The translations under genes were made by a program, and so were the position numbers. Below are positions 26,830 to 35,867 of a stretch of 64,000 nt of DNA, piece after piece (positions within the stretch are counted from its first letter, which is position 1; each line of letters begins with the position of its first letter). Below the pieces are notes generated by a model. The model saw only the letters and a program-made list of their open reading frames with translations, was not told the origin of the DNA and did no database searches. The DNA is from Defluviicoccus sp. (GTDB lineage: Bacteria; Pseudomonadota; Alphaproteobacteria; MPNO01). The stretch lies in assembly GCA_022823775.1 (NCBI GenBank), contig JAJEHI010000008.1, forward strand, positions 23,770 to 87,769, written 5' to 3'.

Positions 26830-27342
26830 ATGCGGGGCCTTGCGCGGGCTTACGATGCCGTGATCGCGGGGCTGGCCGTTCTCGGCGGCCTCGTGCTCAC
26901 CGCGATCTTCCTCGCCATCGTCTACGACGTGACGGTCCGGACGGCGGGCATCCCGTCGCCGCTCTGGACCGTCACGCTCGCCGAGTACGGGCTCCTGCAC
27001 TCGACCCTCTACGCGACGCCCTGGGTGCTGAGACGCAAGAGCCACGTCTTCATCACCATCTTCATCGGGCGCCTGAAAGGCACGCCGAAGCTCTGGGTCG
27101 AGCGGCTGGTCTATGTCGCGGGGATCGCGATCTGCCTCCTGCTCGCCTGGTACTCGCTCACCGTGGTGATCGCGGAATATATCCGCGGCTTCGAGGACAT
27201 CCGGTCCTTCGCGATGCCGGGCTGGATCGTCACCGCGCCGGTGCCGCTCGCCTTCTTTCTGCTGGCGACCGAGTTCGCCCGCTTCCTGTTCGGGCCGGAC
27301 TCGATGCTGACGGGCGACCAGGCCGGCGCCGAGGGCCTCTGA
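26830..27342 (+). CDS. TRAP transporter small permease (DctQ type)
   Basis: The 170-residue inner-membrane protein has four hydrophobic segments and starts 34 bases after the binding protein. The early segment VIAGLAVLGGLVLTAIFLAI leads into VRTAGIPSPLWTVTLAEYG, followed by the RRKSHVFITIFIGR loop usual between helices two and three. The large permease starts one base after its stop, so translation is coupled. Confidence 0.9.
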   Translation: MRGLARAYDAVIAGLAVLGGLVLTAIFLAIVYDVTVRTAGIPSPLWTVTLAEYGLLHSTLYATPWVLRRKSHVFITIFIGRLKGTPKLWVERLVYVAGIAICLLLAWYSLTVVIAEYIRGFEDIRSFAMPGWIVTAPVPLAFFLLATEFARFLFGPDSMLTGDQAGAEGL

Positions 27343-27343
27343 G

Positions 27344-28669
27344 GTGGAGTGGTACACCGCCGGTATCCTGATGCTCGGCTTGGTGGTCGGGCTGATGGCG
27401 CTGTCGATCCCCGTCGCCTTCGCCTTCCTGATCGCCAACGTGGTCGGCGCGGTGGTGTTCATGGGCGGCGTCGCCGGGATCGAGCAGCTGATCAACAACG
27501 CGACCCGGTCGATCTCCAACTTCCTGCTGATTCCGGTGCCGCTGTTCATCCTGATGGGCGAGCTGTTCTTCCACTGCGGCATCGCCGAGCGCATCTTCTC
27601 CACTCTCGACCGGGTGTTCGGACGCGTGCCGGGCCGGCTGTCCTACATGGCGGTCGCCGGCGGGACGATCTTCGCCGCGCTGTCGGGCTCCAGCATCTCG
27701 ACGACCGCGATGATGGGCTCCTCGATGGTGCCGGAGATGACCCGGCGCGGTTACAAGAAATACATGTCGATGGGCCCCATCCTGGGCTCGGGCAGCCTCG
27801 CCATCCTGATCCCGCCGTCCGCGCTCGTCGTCCTGCTCGGCAGCCTGATGGGGGCGCTGACGACGATCGATATCGGCCGGCTGCTCATCGGCGGCGTGGT
27901 GCCCGGGCTGATCCTCGCGACGTTCTACGCGATCCTGATCTTCGTCCAGGTCAAGCTCGATCCCGAAGCCGCGCCCCGCTACGACGTGGATCCCACCGAT
28001 TTCGGCACCAAAATCTTGCTGACCGCGGTCAATATCCTGCCGCTCGGCCTCGTCTTCTTCTGCGTCGTCGGGCTGATCCTGATCGGTGTCGCCACCCCGT
28101 CGGAAGCGGCCGCGTTCGGCGTGGTCGGTGTGCTGGTGCTGGCCGCCGCCTTCCGCGTCCTGAGCTGGCGGGTGATCCGGAAGTCGATCGAGGGGACGCT
28201 GGTGGTGACCACCATGGTCTTCATGATCCTGATGGCGTCATCCACCTTCAGCCAGATCATGGCCTTCTCGGGCGCGAGCGCGGGCATCGTCGACTGGGTG
28301 ACGAGTTTCGAGCTGCCCAGGCTGGCGATGCTGCTGTTCATGTTCGCCGTGCTGCTCTTCCTCGGCATGTTCGTCGACCAGATCTCGCAGATGATGCTCA
28401 CCATCCCGATCTTCGTGCCGCTCGCCATCTCGCTCAACTTCGACCCGGTGTGGTTCGGGGTGATCGTCGTGCTGGCGCTGGAGATTTCGACCACCACGCC
28501 GCCGTTCGGCCTGCTGCTGTTCGTGATGATGGGGGTGGCGCCGCCGGGGACCACGTTCTCGCAGGTCGTCTATGCGGGGCTGCCCTATATCGGCTGCGCC
28601 TTCGTGCTGCTGGCATTGCTGATCGCGGTGCCGGAGGTGGTGCTGTTCCTGCCGGGCCTGATGGGCTGA
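27344..28669 (+). CDS. TRAP transporter large permease (DctM type)
   Basis: This 441-residue channel subunit starts at a GTG (MEWYTAGILMLGLVVGL) one base after the DctQ stop. Family blocks include FAALSGSSISTTAMMGSSMV and SLAILIPPSALVVLLGSL, and the C-terminal half carries LEISTTTPPFGLLLFVMMGV, a typical DctM ending. It completes a full P-Q-M set and is followed after 12 bases by the PqqC-like gene. Confidence 0.93.
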   Translation: MEWYTAGILMLGLVVGLMALSIPVAFAFLIANVVGAVVFMGGVAGIEQLINNATRSISNFLLIPVPLFILMGELFFHCGIAERIFSTLDRVFGRVPGRLSYMAVAGGTIFAALSGSSISTTAMMGSSMVPEMTRRGYKKYMSMGPILGSGSLAILIPPSALVVLLGSLMGALTTIDIGRLLIGGVVPGLILATFYAILIFVQVKLDPEAAPRYDVDPTDFGTKILLTAVNILPLGLVFFCVVGLILIGVATPSEAAAFGVVGVLVLAAAFRVLSWRVIRKSIEGTLVVTTMVFMILMASSTFSQIMAFSGASAGIVDWVTSFELPRLAMLLFMFAVLLFLGMFVDQISQMMLTIPIFVPLAISLNFDPVWFGVIVVLALEISTTTPPFGLLLFVMMGVAPPGTTFSQVVYAGLPYIGCAFVLLALLIAVPEVVLFLPGLMG

Positions 28670-28681
28670 GGAGACCGAGAT

Positions 28682-29368
28682 ATGACCCAATCGTTCCGCG
28701 AAGAGCTGCAAGGCGTCGTGGATGCGCGCCACCAGGCGGACCACCCGCTGATCGAGAAGTGGGCCGCCGGCGAGGCCAGGCGCGAGACCGTCGCGGGGGC
28801 AATCCGCGAGCATTGGTACTGGATCGGCAACCTGATCCCGACCGCGCTGTTCAACATTTGCGCCAACGCGCCGGCGGACGTGGTCGAGATGGAGATGGAG
28901 AATTACCGGGAGGAGACCGATCCCGCCAATCCGCATGTCGAGCTCCTGCTCCGGTTTTGCGAGGCCTGCGGGATGACTCGCGAGCGGCTCGACCGGGAAC
29001 GCGGCCTGCCCACGACTGAGTGCTGGCTCAACTGGGAGCTCAACACGTCGGCGACCCAACACTGGATCGCCGGCGTCGCCGGCGTCCATATCGCGAGCGA
29101 GGCGCAGGAGCCCAGGCTGTTCTCCAAGGTGCTGCCGGCGCTCCGCGAGAGCTACAAATTCACCGAGCACGAGCTCGAATACTGGTGGGTCCACGCCGAG
29201 GCCGATATCGAGCATGGCGGGCGGGCCTTCGAGATCCTGATGAAGCACTGCGACACGCGCGAGAAGCAGGAGATGGCGCTCCACTACGCGGCGGAGGGCG
29301 CGCGACTCAAGTACATGTTCTGGGACGGCATCAACCTGCACTACGAGGTCGGCTACCGCCTGCAATAG
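28682..29368 (+). CDS. PqqC/TenA-fold iron-containing oxidase-like protein
   Basis: The 228-residue, mostly helical protein has the heme-oxygenase-like fold seen in PqqC, TenA and the newer diiron oxidases. Possible iron ligands are the Glu and His residues in AIREHWYWIG, in ATQHWIAGVAGVHIASEAQE and in WVHAEADIEHGG, which fit a helical diiron site. It starts 12 bases after the TRAP permease with GAGGAGACC in front, so it belongs to the transport operon and probably oxidises the imported compound. PQQ synthesis is unlikely, since no other pqq gene is present. Confidence 0.82.
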   Translation: MTQSFREELQGVVDARHQADHPLIEKWAAGEARRETVAGAIREHWYWIGNLIPTALFNICANAPADVVEMEMENYREETDPANPHVELLLRFCEACGMTRERLDRERGLPTTECWLNWELNTSATQHWIAGVAGVHIASEAQEPRLFSKVLPALRESYKFTEHELEYWWVHAEADIEHGGRAFEILMKHCDTREKQEMALHYAAEGARLKYMFWDGINLHYEVGYRLQ

Positions 29369-29410
29369 CGGGTCTCTATTCGCTGGAACCGCTTCTCCCG
29401 GTCCTTTCCG

Positions 29411-30547
29411 TCACTCCGCGACCTCCAGCGAACAGCCGTTGCGCTCGGCCTCCGCCGAGAATCTCGGCGCCATCTTGCGCAGTCGCTCCGGAGTGATCCG
29501 TCCGGCGCGGCGGATATAGTCGAGCGCGAACGGCCACGGCGCTTTCTTCATGTGCGTTCCGAAATCGTCGTACCAATCCGCCGATTTGCGGGCCGCGTTC
29601 ACGATTTTTGCAAGGATGGGCGCCCGCTTCGATCGATAGCGCGGGAGCGCCTTTTCGGTAGCCCATTCGCAGTCCCGCAATGCGGTGCAGAGCGCCACCG
29701 CATCTTCCAGGGCCAGCCGCGTGCCCGACCCGATCGAAAAATGCGCGGTGTGCAGCGCGTCTCCGACCAGCACCTTGTTTCCGTCGAACCACCGCTCGCA
29801 GGACAGATGCGGGAACCGGCGCCAGAGCGAGTTGTTGGGGATCAGTATTGCGCCGTCCAGCACGTCTCCGAAGATCTCCTCGCAGCGCTTTCGGTATTCG
29901 GGTTCTTCCATGTCTCCGAAGCCGGCCCGGTCGAAGGTGGTGGGTGCGGCTTCGATCAGGAAGGTCGCGCGGCCCGGCGCATAGGAATAGTGGTGCACGT
30001 TCATCGGTCCCCACTCGGTCTCGACGAAGCTCTGGGTCAGGGCGTCGAACTCCCGGTTCGTCCCGTACCAGACGAAATAGTTCGCCTGCATGTGGACCTT
30101 TTCGCCAAAGTCGCCGCTGGCGCGGACCCGCGAATTCAAACCGTCGGCGCCTATGATCAGGTCGGCGCGGATCGATCCGATGTCTTCGAGACGCGTGTTG
30201 TAGGTCGGGCGGATGCCCAGCTGTCCGGCCCGCCGCCGGAAGAGTTCCAACAGCTCGAGGCGTCCGATTCCCGAGAAACCGACGCCGTCGATGTCGATCC
30301 GCCGGTTCCGGTGGACGACGGCAATGTCGTTCCACCGCATCATGTGCGGTTCGATCAGGTCCACGGTTTCGGGATCGTCCCGGCGCAGGAAGGCCAGACC
30401 GTCATCCGAAAAGACGACTCCGAATCCGAAGGTAGCATCCGGCGGGTTCTGTTCGGCCACCGCTATTTCGAGGTCGCCGCGCATCCGCTTGAGAAGAATC
30501 GCGGCATAGAGCCCGGCGGGACCGGCGCCGACGATCGACACCTTCAT
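29411..30547 (-). CDS. FAD-dependent aromatic hydroxylase (salicylyl-CoA 5-hydroxylase / VioD-like)
   Basis: This 378-residue class A flavoprotein monooxygenase binds FAD through VGAGPAGLYAAILLKR (residues 6-21), has the DG motif ADLIIGADGLNSRVR and the GD motif VLVGDALHTAHFSIGSGTR. The HFSIGSGTRLALEDA stretch is the form found in salicylyl-CoA and 2-aminobenzoyl-CoA hydroxylases and in VioD, rather than in simple phenol hydroxylases. The start at 30547 has a G-rich ribosome site. Gentisate dioxygenase at 44482 would fit a 5-hydroxylation route. Confidence 0.87.
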   Translation of the reverse strand: MKVSIVGAGPAGLYAAILLKRMRGDLEIAVAEQNPPDATFGFGVVFSDDGLAFLRRDDPETVDLIEPHMMRWNDIAVVHRNRRIDIDGVGFSGIGRLELLELFRRRAGQLGIRPTYNTRLEDIGSIRADLIIGADGLNSRVRASGDFGEKVHMQANYFVWYGTNREFDALTQSFVETEWGPMNVHHYSYAPGRATFLIEAAPTTFDRAGFGDMEEPEYRKRCEEIFGDVLDGAILIPNNSLWRRFPHLSCERWFDGNKVLVGDALHTAHFSIGSGTRLALEDAVALCTALRDCEWATEKALPRYRSKRAPILAKIVNAARKSADWYDDFGTHMKKAPWPFALDYIRRAGRITPERLRKMAPRFSAEAERNGCSLEVAE

Positions 30548-30584
30548 CGACACCCCCCTTCGGAAACCCCCCGCGGCATTCTCG

Positions 30585-30598
30585 CAAATCTCAATTTG
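30585..30598. promoter_or_regulatory. Small palindrome upstream of the FAD hydroxylase
   Basis: CAAAT (30585-30589) and ATTTG (30594-30598) are perfect inverted arms around CTCA, 38-51 bases upstream of the minus-strand start at 30547. The AT-rich form stands out in this sequence and may be a regulator site. Confidence 0.3.
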
Positions 30599-30632
30599 TC
30601 CGGCATGGCGAAAGGCGTCCCCGGCGGGTCCG

Positions 30633-30863
30633 TCAGGCGAGGCGCCGGGCAACCTGCCAGCGGCGCGCGGCGACGACCGCCCAGATTGCCTCGGCGACCA
30701 GGAAGGGATAGGAGCCGATCAGGTAGGCGTAGACCGCGGCCAGGGCGCAGCCGGCCGCGAAGGCCGCGATGAAGAACGTGCCGCGTTTCTCGAGGGCGTA
30801 GCACGTGACCATCGTCGCGATGGCAACGATGCCGAGGATTTCTACCGGGGGCGGGACCGTCAT
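30633..30863 (-). CDS. Small membrane protein (CBU_0592-like)
   Basis: The 76-residue protein has about three hydrophobic segments: PVEILGIVAIATMVTCYAL, then FFIAAFAAGCALAAVYAYL and FLVAEAIWAVVAARRW. The ending, where a short loop precedes a helix with WAVVA, resembles the CBU_0592 group of small membrane proteins of unknown role. The start is the ATG at 30863 with no strong ribosome site. It lies 85 bases upstream of the FAD hydroxylase on the same strand. Confidence 0.6.
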   Translation of the reverse strand: MTVPPPVEILGIVAIATMVTCYALEKRGTFFIAAFAAGCALAAVYAYLIGSYPFLVAEAIWAVVAARRWQVARRLA

Positions 30864-31012
30864 GGCCGCTTGCCCCCGGGCCCATCGACAAGCCGTGCCG
30901 CGACCCCGCCGTTCGTCATCGTCGAACTCCCTTCCGTCTTGCCCGCCTGTGTGCATTCTTAGCGCGACGGGCAGGCTGGCGCCGCCGGCGCGGTGCCGTC
31001 CCAAGGCCGTAT

Positions 31013-31042
31013 TTGGCACCCCGCGCACCGGTTCGCTAAAAT
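31013..31042 (+). promoter_or_regulatory. Candidate sigma-70 promoter for the long CmcJ/NvfI-like gene
   Basis: TTGGCA (31013-31018) and TAAAAT (31037-31042) match five of six consensus bases each, with an 18-base spacer. The leader to the ATG at 31122 would be about 72 bases. Confidence 0.5.
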
Positions 31043-31121
31043 CGTCGCGGTCGGGCCCGCGTCCTGGATATTGTGCATCCTTGCGTGCCGCGATGAAGCG
31101 TTTCTAACCGGAGGGCATGTC

Positions 31122-32399
31122 ATGGACGGGCAAGAAGCGATCGGGAACCTCGTGGCGCCGGGTACGGAAACGGATTCGTCCGCTTATGTACCGTCGCTTC
31201 AGCTCACGAAAGGACAACCGCCGCCCGTCGCGGCGAATGGCGGCTTGTCGTACATGTCGTTCGATCGGAACGGGGACGCGGGAACGGAAGCGGCGATCCG
31301 GGCGGCGCTCGACCAGGCCGCCGAGGGGAGCGTGCAGGCGTTCATCGACCGGATCGAAGGCGCACCCCCCGGCCCCGTCGAGACCGAGTGGGGCCCCGCG
31401 TTCCGCGAGTACGAGGAATGCCTGGAATATATTCGGGAGAGCGGCATCGAGGCGCCCGAAGGCGGGCTGGCGCTGCCGCTGCGCTACACCGCGCACGAGC
31501 AGCCGTCCTACTCCATCGTTACGTCCAACGCGCTTTGGCGCGACCCGGCCCGCGCGGCGGAAGCGGAAGTGTTGCGCAAGGCCGAAGAGAACAACGGGCG
31601 GCGCGCCCTTTACTTCCCGCAGGTGATGCGCGACGCACGCCGCATCGGGGAGTACTACCCCGGCCTGTCGGTCGAGAGCCCCGAATGCATGGACAGGCTC
31701 GGCGTCTCGCTTGCGCATCTCGAATCCGACTGCGGGAACTTCTACGACTCCGCCGAGGTGGAACGCGTGTTCTACCCGGAGATCGAGAAGCTCCTGCTGG
31801 CATTCTTCCCAGATGCGACCGATGCGCTGGTCTACAACCACGACATCTTCGACAAGGACTATCGGGGCGACCGCACGGAAGACCAGGAGGCCAAGAATCC
31901 GGGCGTGAACGCCCAATACGTCAACCTCGTGCACAACGACCTGAACGACAATAGCGGCCGGGTACGCTGCCGCGAGCTGCTGACGAAGAACCTGCGCAAC
32001 TTCGGGCGCGAGCAGCGCTACACGGAGGCGGAGGCCGACGAGAAGATGTCGCGCCGGTACATGTCGATCAATCTCGCCAAGCCGATGGAGACCGTGGGCC
32101 AGTTCCCCTTCGTGCTCTGCGCCTGGCCCTCTTTCGCCGATCAGCCTTACATCACGAATTACCGCATCTACGACGACCGGGTCGGCGAGACCACGCGCTT
32201 CACCTACCGGCCGGACCACGAGTGGTACTGGTTCCCCCGGCAGAAGCCGACCGAGGTCTCGATGCTCAAATGCTACGATTCCATCGCCGACGGCTCGGTC
32301 TCGCGCTGGTCTTTCCACACGGCCTGCATCGACCCGACCGCGCCCGCCGACGCGCCCTGCCGCAAAAACATAGTGGTCCGCGCCTTCGTCTTCTTCTAG
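31122..32399 (+). CDS. CmcJ/NvfI-like non-heme iron oxygenase, long form
   Basis: This 425-residue protein has a C-terminal half parallel to the 273-residue protein at 23355: YVNLVHNDLNDNSGRVRCRE, then YDDRVGETTRFTYRPDHEWY and the late His in WSFHTACI. The first 150 residues are an added region with no recognised fold in the short form. The ATG at 31122 has CCGGAGGG upstream; the open frame to 30993 is not used. It ends convergent with the Asp-box gene, overlapping it by four bases. The substrate is unknown. Confidence 0.78.
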   Translation: MDGQEAIGNLVAPGTETDSSAYVPSLQLTKGQPPPVAANGGLSYMSFDRNGDAGTEAAIRAALDQAAEGSVQAFIDRIEGAPPGPVETEWGPAFREYEECLEYIRESGIEAPEGGLALPLRYTAHEQPSYSIVTSNALWRDPARAAEAEVLRKAEENNGRRALYFPQVMRDARRIGEYYPGLSVESPECMDRLGVSLAHLESDCGNFYDSAEVERVFYPEIEKLLLAFFPDATDALVYNHDIFDKDYRGDRTEDQEAKNPGVNAQYVNLVHNDLNDNSGRVRCRELLTKNLRNFGREQRYTEAEADEKMSRRYMSINLAKPMETVGQFPFVLCAWPSFADQPYITNYRIYDDRVGETTRFTYRPDHEWYWFPRQKPTEVSMLKCYDSIADGSVSRWSFHTACIDPTAPADAPCRKNIVVRAFVFF

Positions 32400-33547
32400 A
32401 TGCTTGAGGCGCGACGAAGCGCCATCGCGGCCTCGCGCTCGGCCTTCGGATACCAGGCCAGGTGGTGGTGGTCCTTGGAGACCGGTCCCGCGTTGTCCTC
32501 GATGCAGGTCCACGACCCGCCATCGTCCTCGCTGACGTAGATCTCTCCCGTCGCGGTGCCGACGGCAAGCATCGTCCCGCCGTCCCAATGGTGCAAGCAG
32601 AGCGCCTCGAAGGCCGGTGCCATCGGGCTCGGCATGCCGTGGTCGAGCTCGAGCCAGGTGCGGCCGCCGTCGGTGCTGCGCGCCATGATCGAATCCGCCA
32701 TCGGATCGCCGAACCACTTGCCCGGGTCGTTGCGCGCGCCGCCCAGGAACAGCGTGTCCTCGTCGCGCGGATCGAAGAACAGGAAGTCGGGATAGCCGAT
32801 CCGCCCGGACCGCGGAATCAGGTGCTCCCAACTCTGTCCGCCATCGCCGCTGCGGTAGAGCCCCTCGCCGGTGGCGAGATAGAACAGAAGCGGGTCGTTC
32901 GTGCCGATCGCGAGCCGGTGGACGTCGCGATAGGCGATGTCGTCGTCGGCGGCGTAGCCGGCGAGCTCGGTCCAGGTCTCGCCGTCGTCGTCGGTCTGCA
33001 GCAGCGCGCCCTGCTCGATCAGGGCATAGAAGGTCCGCTCCCGCGTCGGGTGGAAGACGACCGATTTCACATGCGCCAGATGCGGCGGCGGCGGAAAGGT
33101 CCATTTGTCGGTGCCGGGGACCTCGCGCAGGCTTTTCGCCTCGCTCCAGGTCTCGCCGAAATCCTCGCTGCGGTAGAGCGCCGCGGGCTCGGTGCCGGCA
33201 AAGAGCGTCACCCGATCGCCGATCCGGCGCGCGGCGAGGCTGTAGATGTGCGGCCGGTCGAGCCCGTCCGTCAGTCGGCGCCACGAACCGGCTTCGTCCT
33301 CGCTGACCCACAGCCCGCCATCGGCGTGGGCGCCGGCGAACAGCCTGCCCGAGACCGGCTCGAAGAGCAGCGATCCGACGTGGCACTCCGACAGCGAGCG
33401 GTCGGTCAGCCGCCACGGCGCGCTCTCGCCCGCGCGCCGAAAGGTCGCGACACCTTCGACCGTCGCCACCACAAGACGGGTCGCCGGCCCGTCGGCCCGG
33501 CTCGAATTGTCTCCGTTGGGGGAAAGATACGCGGTCGTCTCGCCCAT
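32396..33547 (-). CDS. Asp-box (BNR) beta-propeller protein, sialidase/VPS10-like
   Basis: The 383-residue protein contains six Asp-box repeats, each with an S/T-x-D-x-G-x-x-W core, for example VSEDEAGSWRRL, RSEDFGETWSEA, TDDDGETWTEL, RSGDGGQSWEHL and VSEDDGGSWTCI. It has no signal peptide, so it is probably cytoplasmic, and no sialidase Arg triad is evident. A binding or lyase-like role is more likely than sialidase activity. The start at 33547 follows GGAGGATC. The upstream gene on the same strand is a class II aldolase-like enzyme. Confidence 0.85.
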   Translation of the reverse strand: MGETTAYLSPNGDNSSRADGPATRLVVATVEGVATFRRAGESAPWRLTDRSLSECHVGSLLFEPVSGRLFAGAHADGGLWVSEDEAGSWRRLTDGLDRPHIYSLAARRIGDRVTLFAGTEPAALYRSEDFGETWSEAKSLREVPGTDKWTFPPPPHLAHVKSVVFHPTRERTFYALIEQGALLQTDDDGETWTELAGYAADDDIAYRDVHRLAIGTNDPLLFYLATGEGLYRSGDGGQSWEHLIPRSGRIGYPDFLFFDPRDEDTLFLGGARNDPGKWFGDPMADSIMARSTDGGRTWLELDHGMPSPMAPAFEALCLHHWDGGTMLAVGTATGEIYVSEDDGGSWTCIEDNAGPVSKDHHHLAWYPKAEREAAMALRRASSI

Positions 33548-33666
33548 CGATCGATCCTCCGCTCCATGGTCCGTCGGCGCCGATCTAAGCACGGTTCGAC
33601 GCGGCACCGATACCGTTCGTTTCCACGGTTCCCGAGGCGCGGCGACCGGAAAAGCGAGGGTCCGGG

Positions 33667-34410
33667 TCAGCCACCGCGGTTGGGGTGGCCTTCGAGCATC
33701 TCCGCGCAGCCGGCCCGCGTCGCCCAGTATTCCCAGGCGCGCCAGAATTCCGGACCGTCGGGGTTCATTCTGAGCCGCCTGGCGATCTCGCCCTCGGAGA
33801 GCTCCTTTACCCGGCCGAACCGGAGAGCGGTCGTCAGGATTCGTGCGTTCCTCGGCAGCATCACCGAAAGCCGCACGACCTCGGACAGAGACCGCGCGGC
33901 GGCCGTAAAGCCGTGGCCGCGCATCAGGACGACGCGGTGTTCGTCGAGCGCGCCCGCGAGGTCGCGCCCCTGCTCCATGTCGATCACGAGGAGCGTGGTG
34001 TCGCCGAACCTGTCGGCGATATCCCACACCGGCACCCGCGCGCCCATCAGCCCGGCGGAATGAATCACCGGGCGCAGCGGCTCCTCGGTGATGCTGTAGG
34101 GCAGCACCTCCTCGGCGTGGCTGTGGACGACCGCCACCGCATCGGGGTTCCGCTCGTAGACACCGGCGTGGATGAAGCGTTCCAGATAGGGCGTACGGTC
34201 GTCCCCGCCCGAGGGTTCGCCGTCGAGCCCGAACTCCATGATGTCCTCGCGCGATACCAGCTCGGGACTGCGCGAGCATGACAGGAAGAAACGCTCCGGG
34301 TCGTCGGGTCTGCGGACGCTGACGTGGCCATAGGCGTCGACCACGTTCTCGTTGGCGAGGATACGGTTGGCGACGACGAGATCGCCCAGCGCGGTTTCGA
34401 TGTCGGTCAT
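33667..34410 (-). CDS. Class II aldolase/adducin family enzyme
   Basis: The 247-residue zinc enzyme is of the fuculose-phosphate aldolase fold. Metal ligands are visible as VVHSHAEEVLP and RGHGFTAAAR, with an upstream Glu in ERFIHAGVYE. In catabolic clusters members of this family decarboxylate dihydroxyphthalates or related aromatic acids, so a decarboxylase is as likely as an aldolase. It lies downstream of a DctP-Q-M set on the same strand, with 109 bases between. Confidence 0.88.
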   Translation of the reverse strand: MTDIETALGDLVVANRILANENVVDAYGHVSVRRPDDPERFFLSCSRSPELVSREDIMEFGLDGEPSGGDDRTPYLERFIHAGVYERNPDAVAVVHSHAEEVLPYSITEEPLRPVIHSAGLMGARVPVWDIADRFGDTTLLVIDMEQGRDLAGALDEHRVVLMRGHGFTAAARSLSEVVRLSVMLPRNARILTTALRFGRVKELSEGEIARRLRMNPDGPEFWRAWEYWATRAGCAEMLEGHPNRGG

Positions 34411-34519
34411 GGCATTTCCCCTGCTTGCCGGCGGTCTCCGGGTCCGTCCCGCCGCATCGAATGTCGGGAGAAAACGACCCTGTATCGGGCGGTCGGCACC
34501 GAAGGCGCGCTGGCGGGCG

Positions 34520-35857
34520 TCAGAGCTTTACCGAGACCAACCAGGTCGCGATCGGCGGGAACGCGATGACCAGGATCAGCACGAACAGCATCGCCAGCGC
34601 GAAGGGCGCCGAGCCGATGAAGATGTCCTTGAGCGTGATGTCGGGGCGCGCCAGAGTCGAGTGAACCACATAGACCGCGATGCCGAGCGGCGGGGTCAGC
34701 AGCCCGATCTCGGTCGCGATCACGGTCACGATCCCGAACCATACCAGGTCGATTTCGAAGAATTTGAGCGCCGCCAGGAACAGCGGGACCATGATCAGCA
34801 TGATCGAGACCGAATCGATGATGGTGCCCAGCACGATCACCACGAACACGTAGAAGGCGAGCATGCCGTAGAAGCCCGCGCCCAGATTGTCGAAGATCGC
34901 GGCCATCTCCGACGGCAGCCCCGACATCCCCAGCATGCGGGAGTACATGCTGGCCGAGCAGATCAGGAAGAGCAGCGTCGCGGTGATGTTCCCGGAATCG
35001 AGCAGCACGTTCCAGAAGCTGCGCCACGTCAGCGCGCGGCGGGCGAGCGCGAAGATCAGCGCCAGCAACGCGCCGGCGGCGCCCGCCTCGACCGGGGTGA
35101 ACACGCCGCCATAGAGACCGCCCAGCACCAGCAGCACCAGCGACGTGATCGGCAGCGCCTTGCGCCACAGATCGCCGGCGGCGAGGGTTTCTTCCTCTTC
35201 CTCCGCCGCGCCGCCATGGGCTTCCCGGTCGGCATGGACGAGACGCGGGAACAGCGTCGCCATGATGTAGATCAGGCCGCAGAACGCGATCGTCAGCAGG
35301 ATGCCGGGGCCGATGCCGGCGATGAAAAGATCGCCCACCGATTCCTCGGCGATCAGCGCGTAGATGATCAGGAGCACGCTCGGCGGGATCAGCATGCCGA
35401 GCACCGACGACCCCGCGACCGTCCCGACGGCGAAGCGCCCGAAATAGCCGTGCCGCATCATTTCGGGCACGGCGACCTTGGAGAACACCGAGGCCGACGC
35501 CACGGAGGCGCCGGTGATCGAGGCGAAGATCGCGTTGGCGACCACGGTCGCCATGCCGAGCCCGCCGCGCACCTTGCGCAGCATGATCTGGCCGATGTCG
35601 TAGGCGTCCCGCCCCATCCCCGCCGCGGCGACCAGGAAGCCCATCAGGACGAAGAGCGGAATGACCGCGAAGACGAAATTGTTGACCGTCTTCTCGGCGG
35701 CGATCAGCAGCAGGCTGAAGGCGATCGCCGCGTTGCCCGTGATCACCCAGGCGCCGACGAATGAAATCAGCGCCAGCGTGACCGAGATGTGCATGCCGAA
35801 ATAGATCAGCAGCAGCATCGCGAACACCGACACCAGGGCGATTTCGAAGGCTTCCAT
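34520..35857 (-). CDS. TRAP transporter large permease (DctM type)
   Basis: This 445-residue channel subunit has ASITGASVASASVFSKVAVP and LGMLIPPSVLLIIYALIAEE, which resemble the partial DctM at the left edge more than the one at 27344. A charged loop with four Glu in a row (EEEEETLAAGD) lies near residue 220. The start at 35857 follows the DctQ stop by 10 bases. The aldolase-like gene follows downstream. Confidence 0.93.
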   Translation of the reverse strand: MEAFEIALVSVFAMLLLIYFGMHISVTLALISFVGAWVITGNAAIAFSLLLIAAEKTVNNFVFAVIPLFVLMGFLVAAAGMGRDAYDIGQIMLRKVRGGLGMATVVANAIFASITGASVASASVFSKVAVPEMMRHGYFGRFAVGTVAGSSVLGMLIPPSVLLIIYALIAEESVGDLFIAGIGPGILLTIAFCGLIYIMATLFPRLVHADREAHGGAAEEEEETLAAGDLWRKALPITSLVLLVLGGLYGGVFTPVEAGAAGALLALIFALARRALTWRSFWNVLLDSGNITATLLFLICSASMYSRMLGMSGLPSEMAAIFDNLGAGFYGMLAFYVFVVIVLGTIIDSVSIMLIMVPLFLAALKFFEIDLVWFGIVTVIATEIGLLTPPLGIAVYVVHSTLARPDITLKDIFIGSAPFALAMLFVLILVIAFPPIATWLVSVKL

Positions 35858-35867
35858 CGGCGGTCGC

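Noticed and set aside
28682..29368. Annotation of the PqqC-fold gene as a PQQ synthesis gene
   Set aside because: No pqqA, B, D or E gene is nearby and the gene belongs to a transport operon.
31104..33416. A long minus-strand frame across the long CmcJ/NvfI-like gene
   Set aside because: It overlaps the real Asp-box gene in another frame and antisense of the oxygenase, with no family signature.
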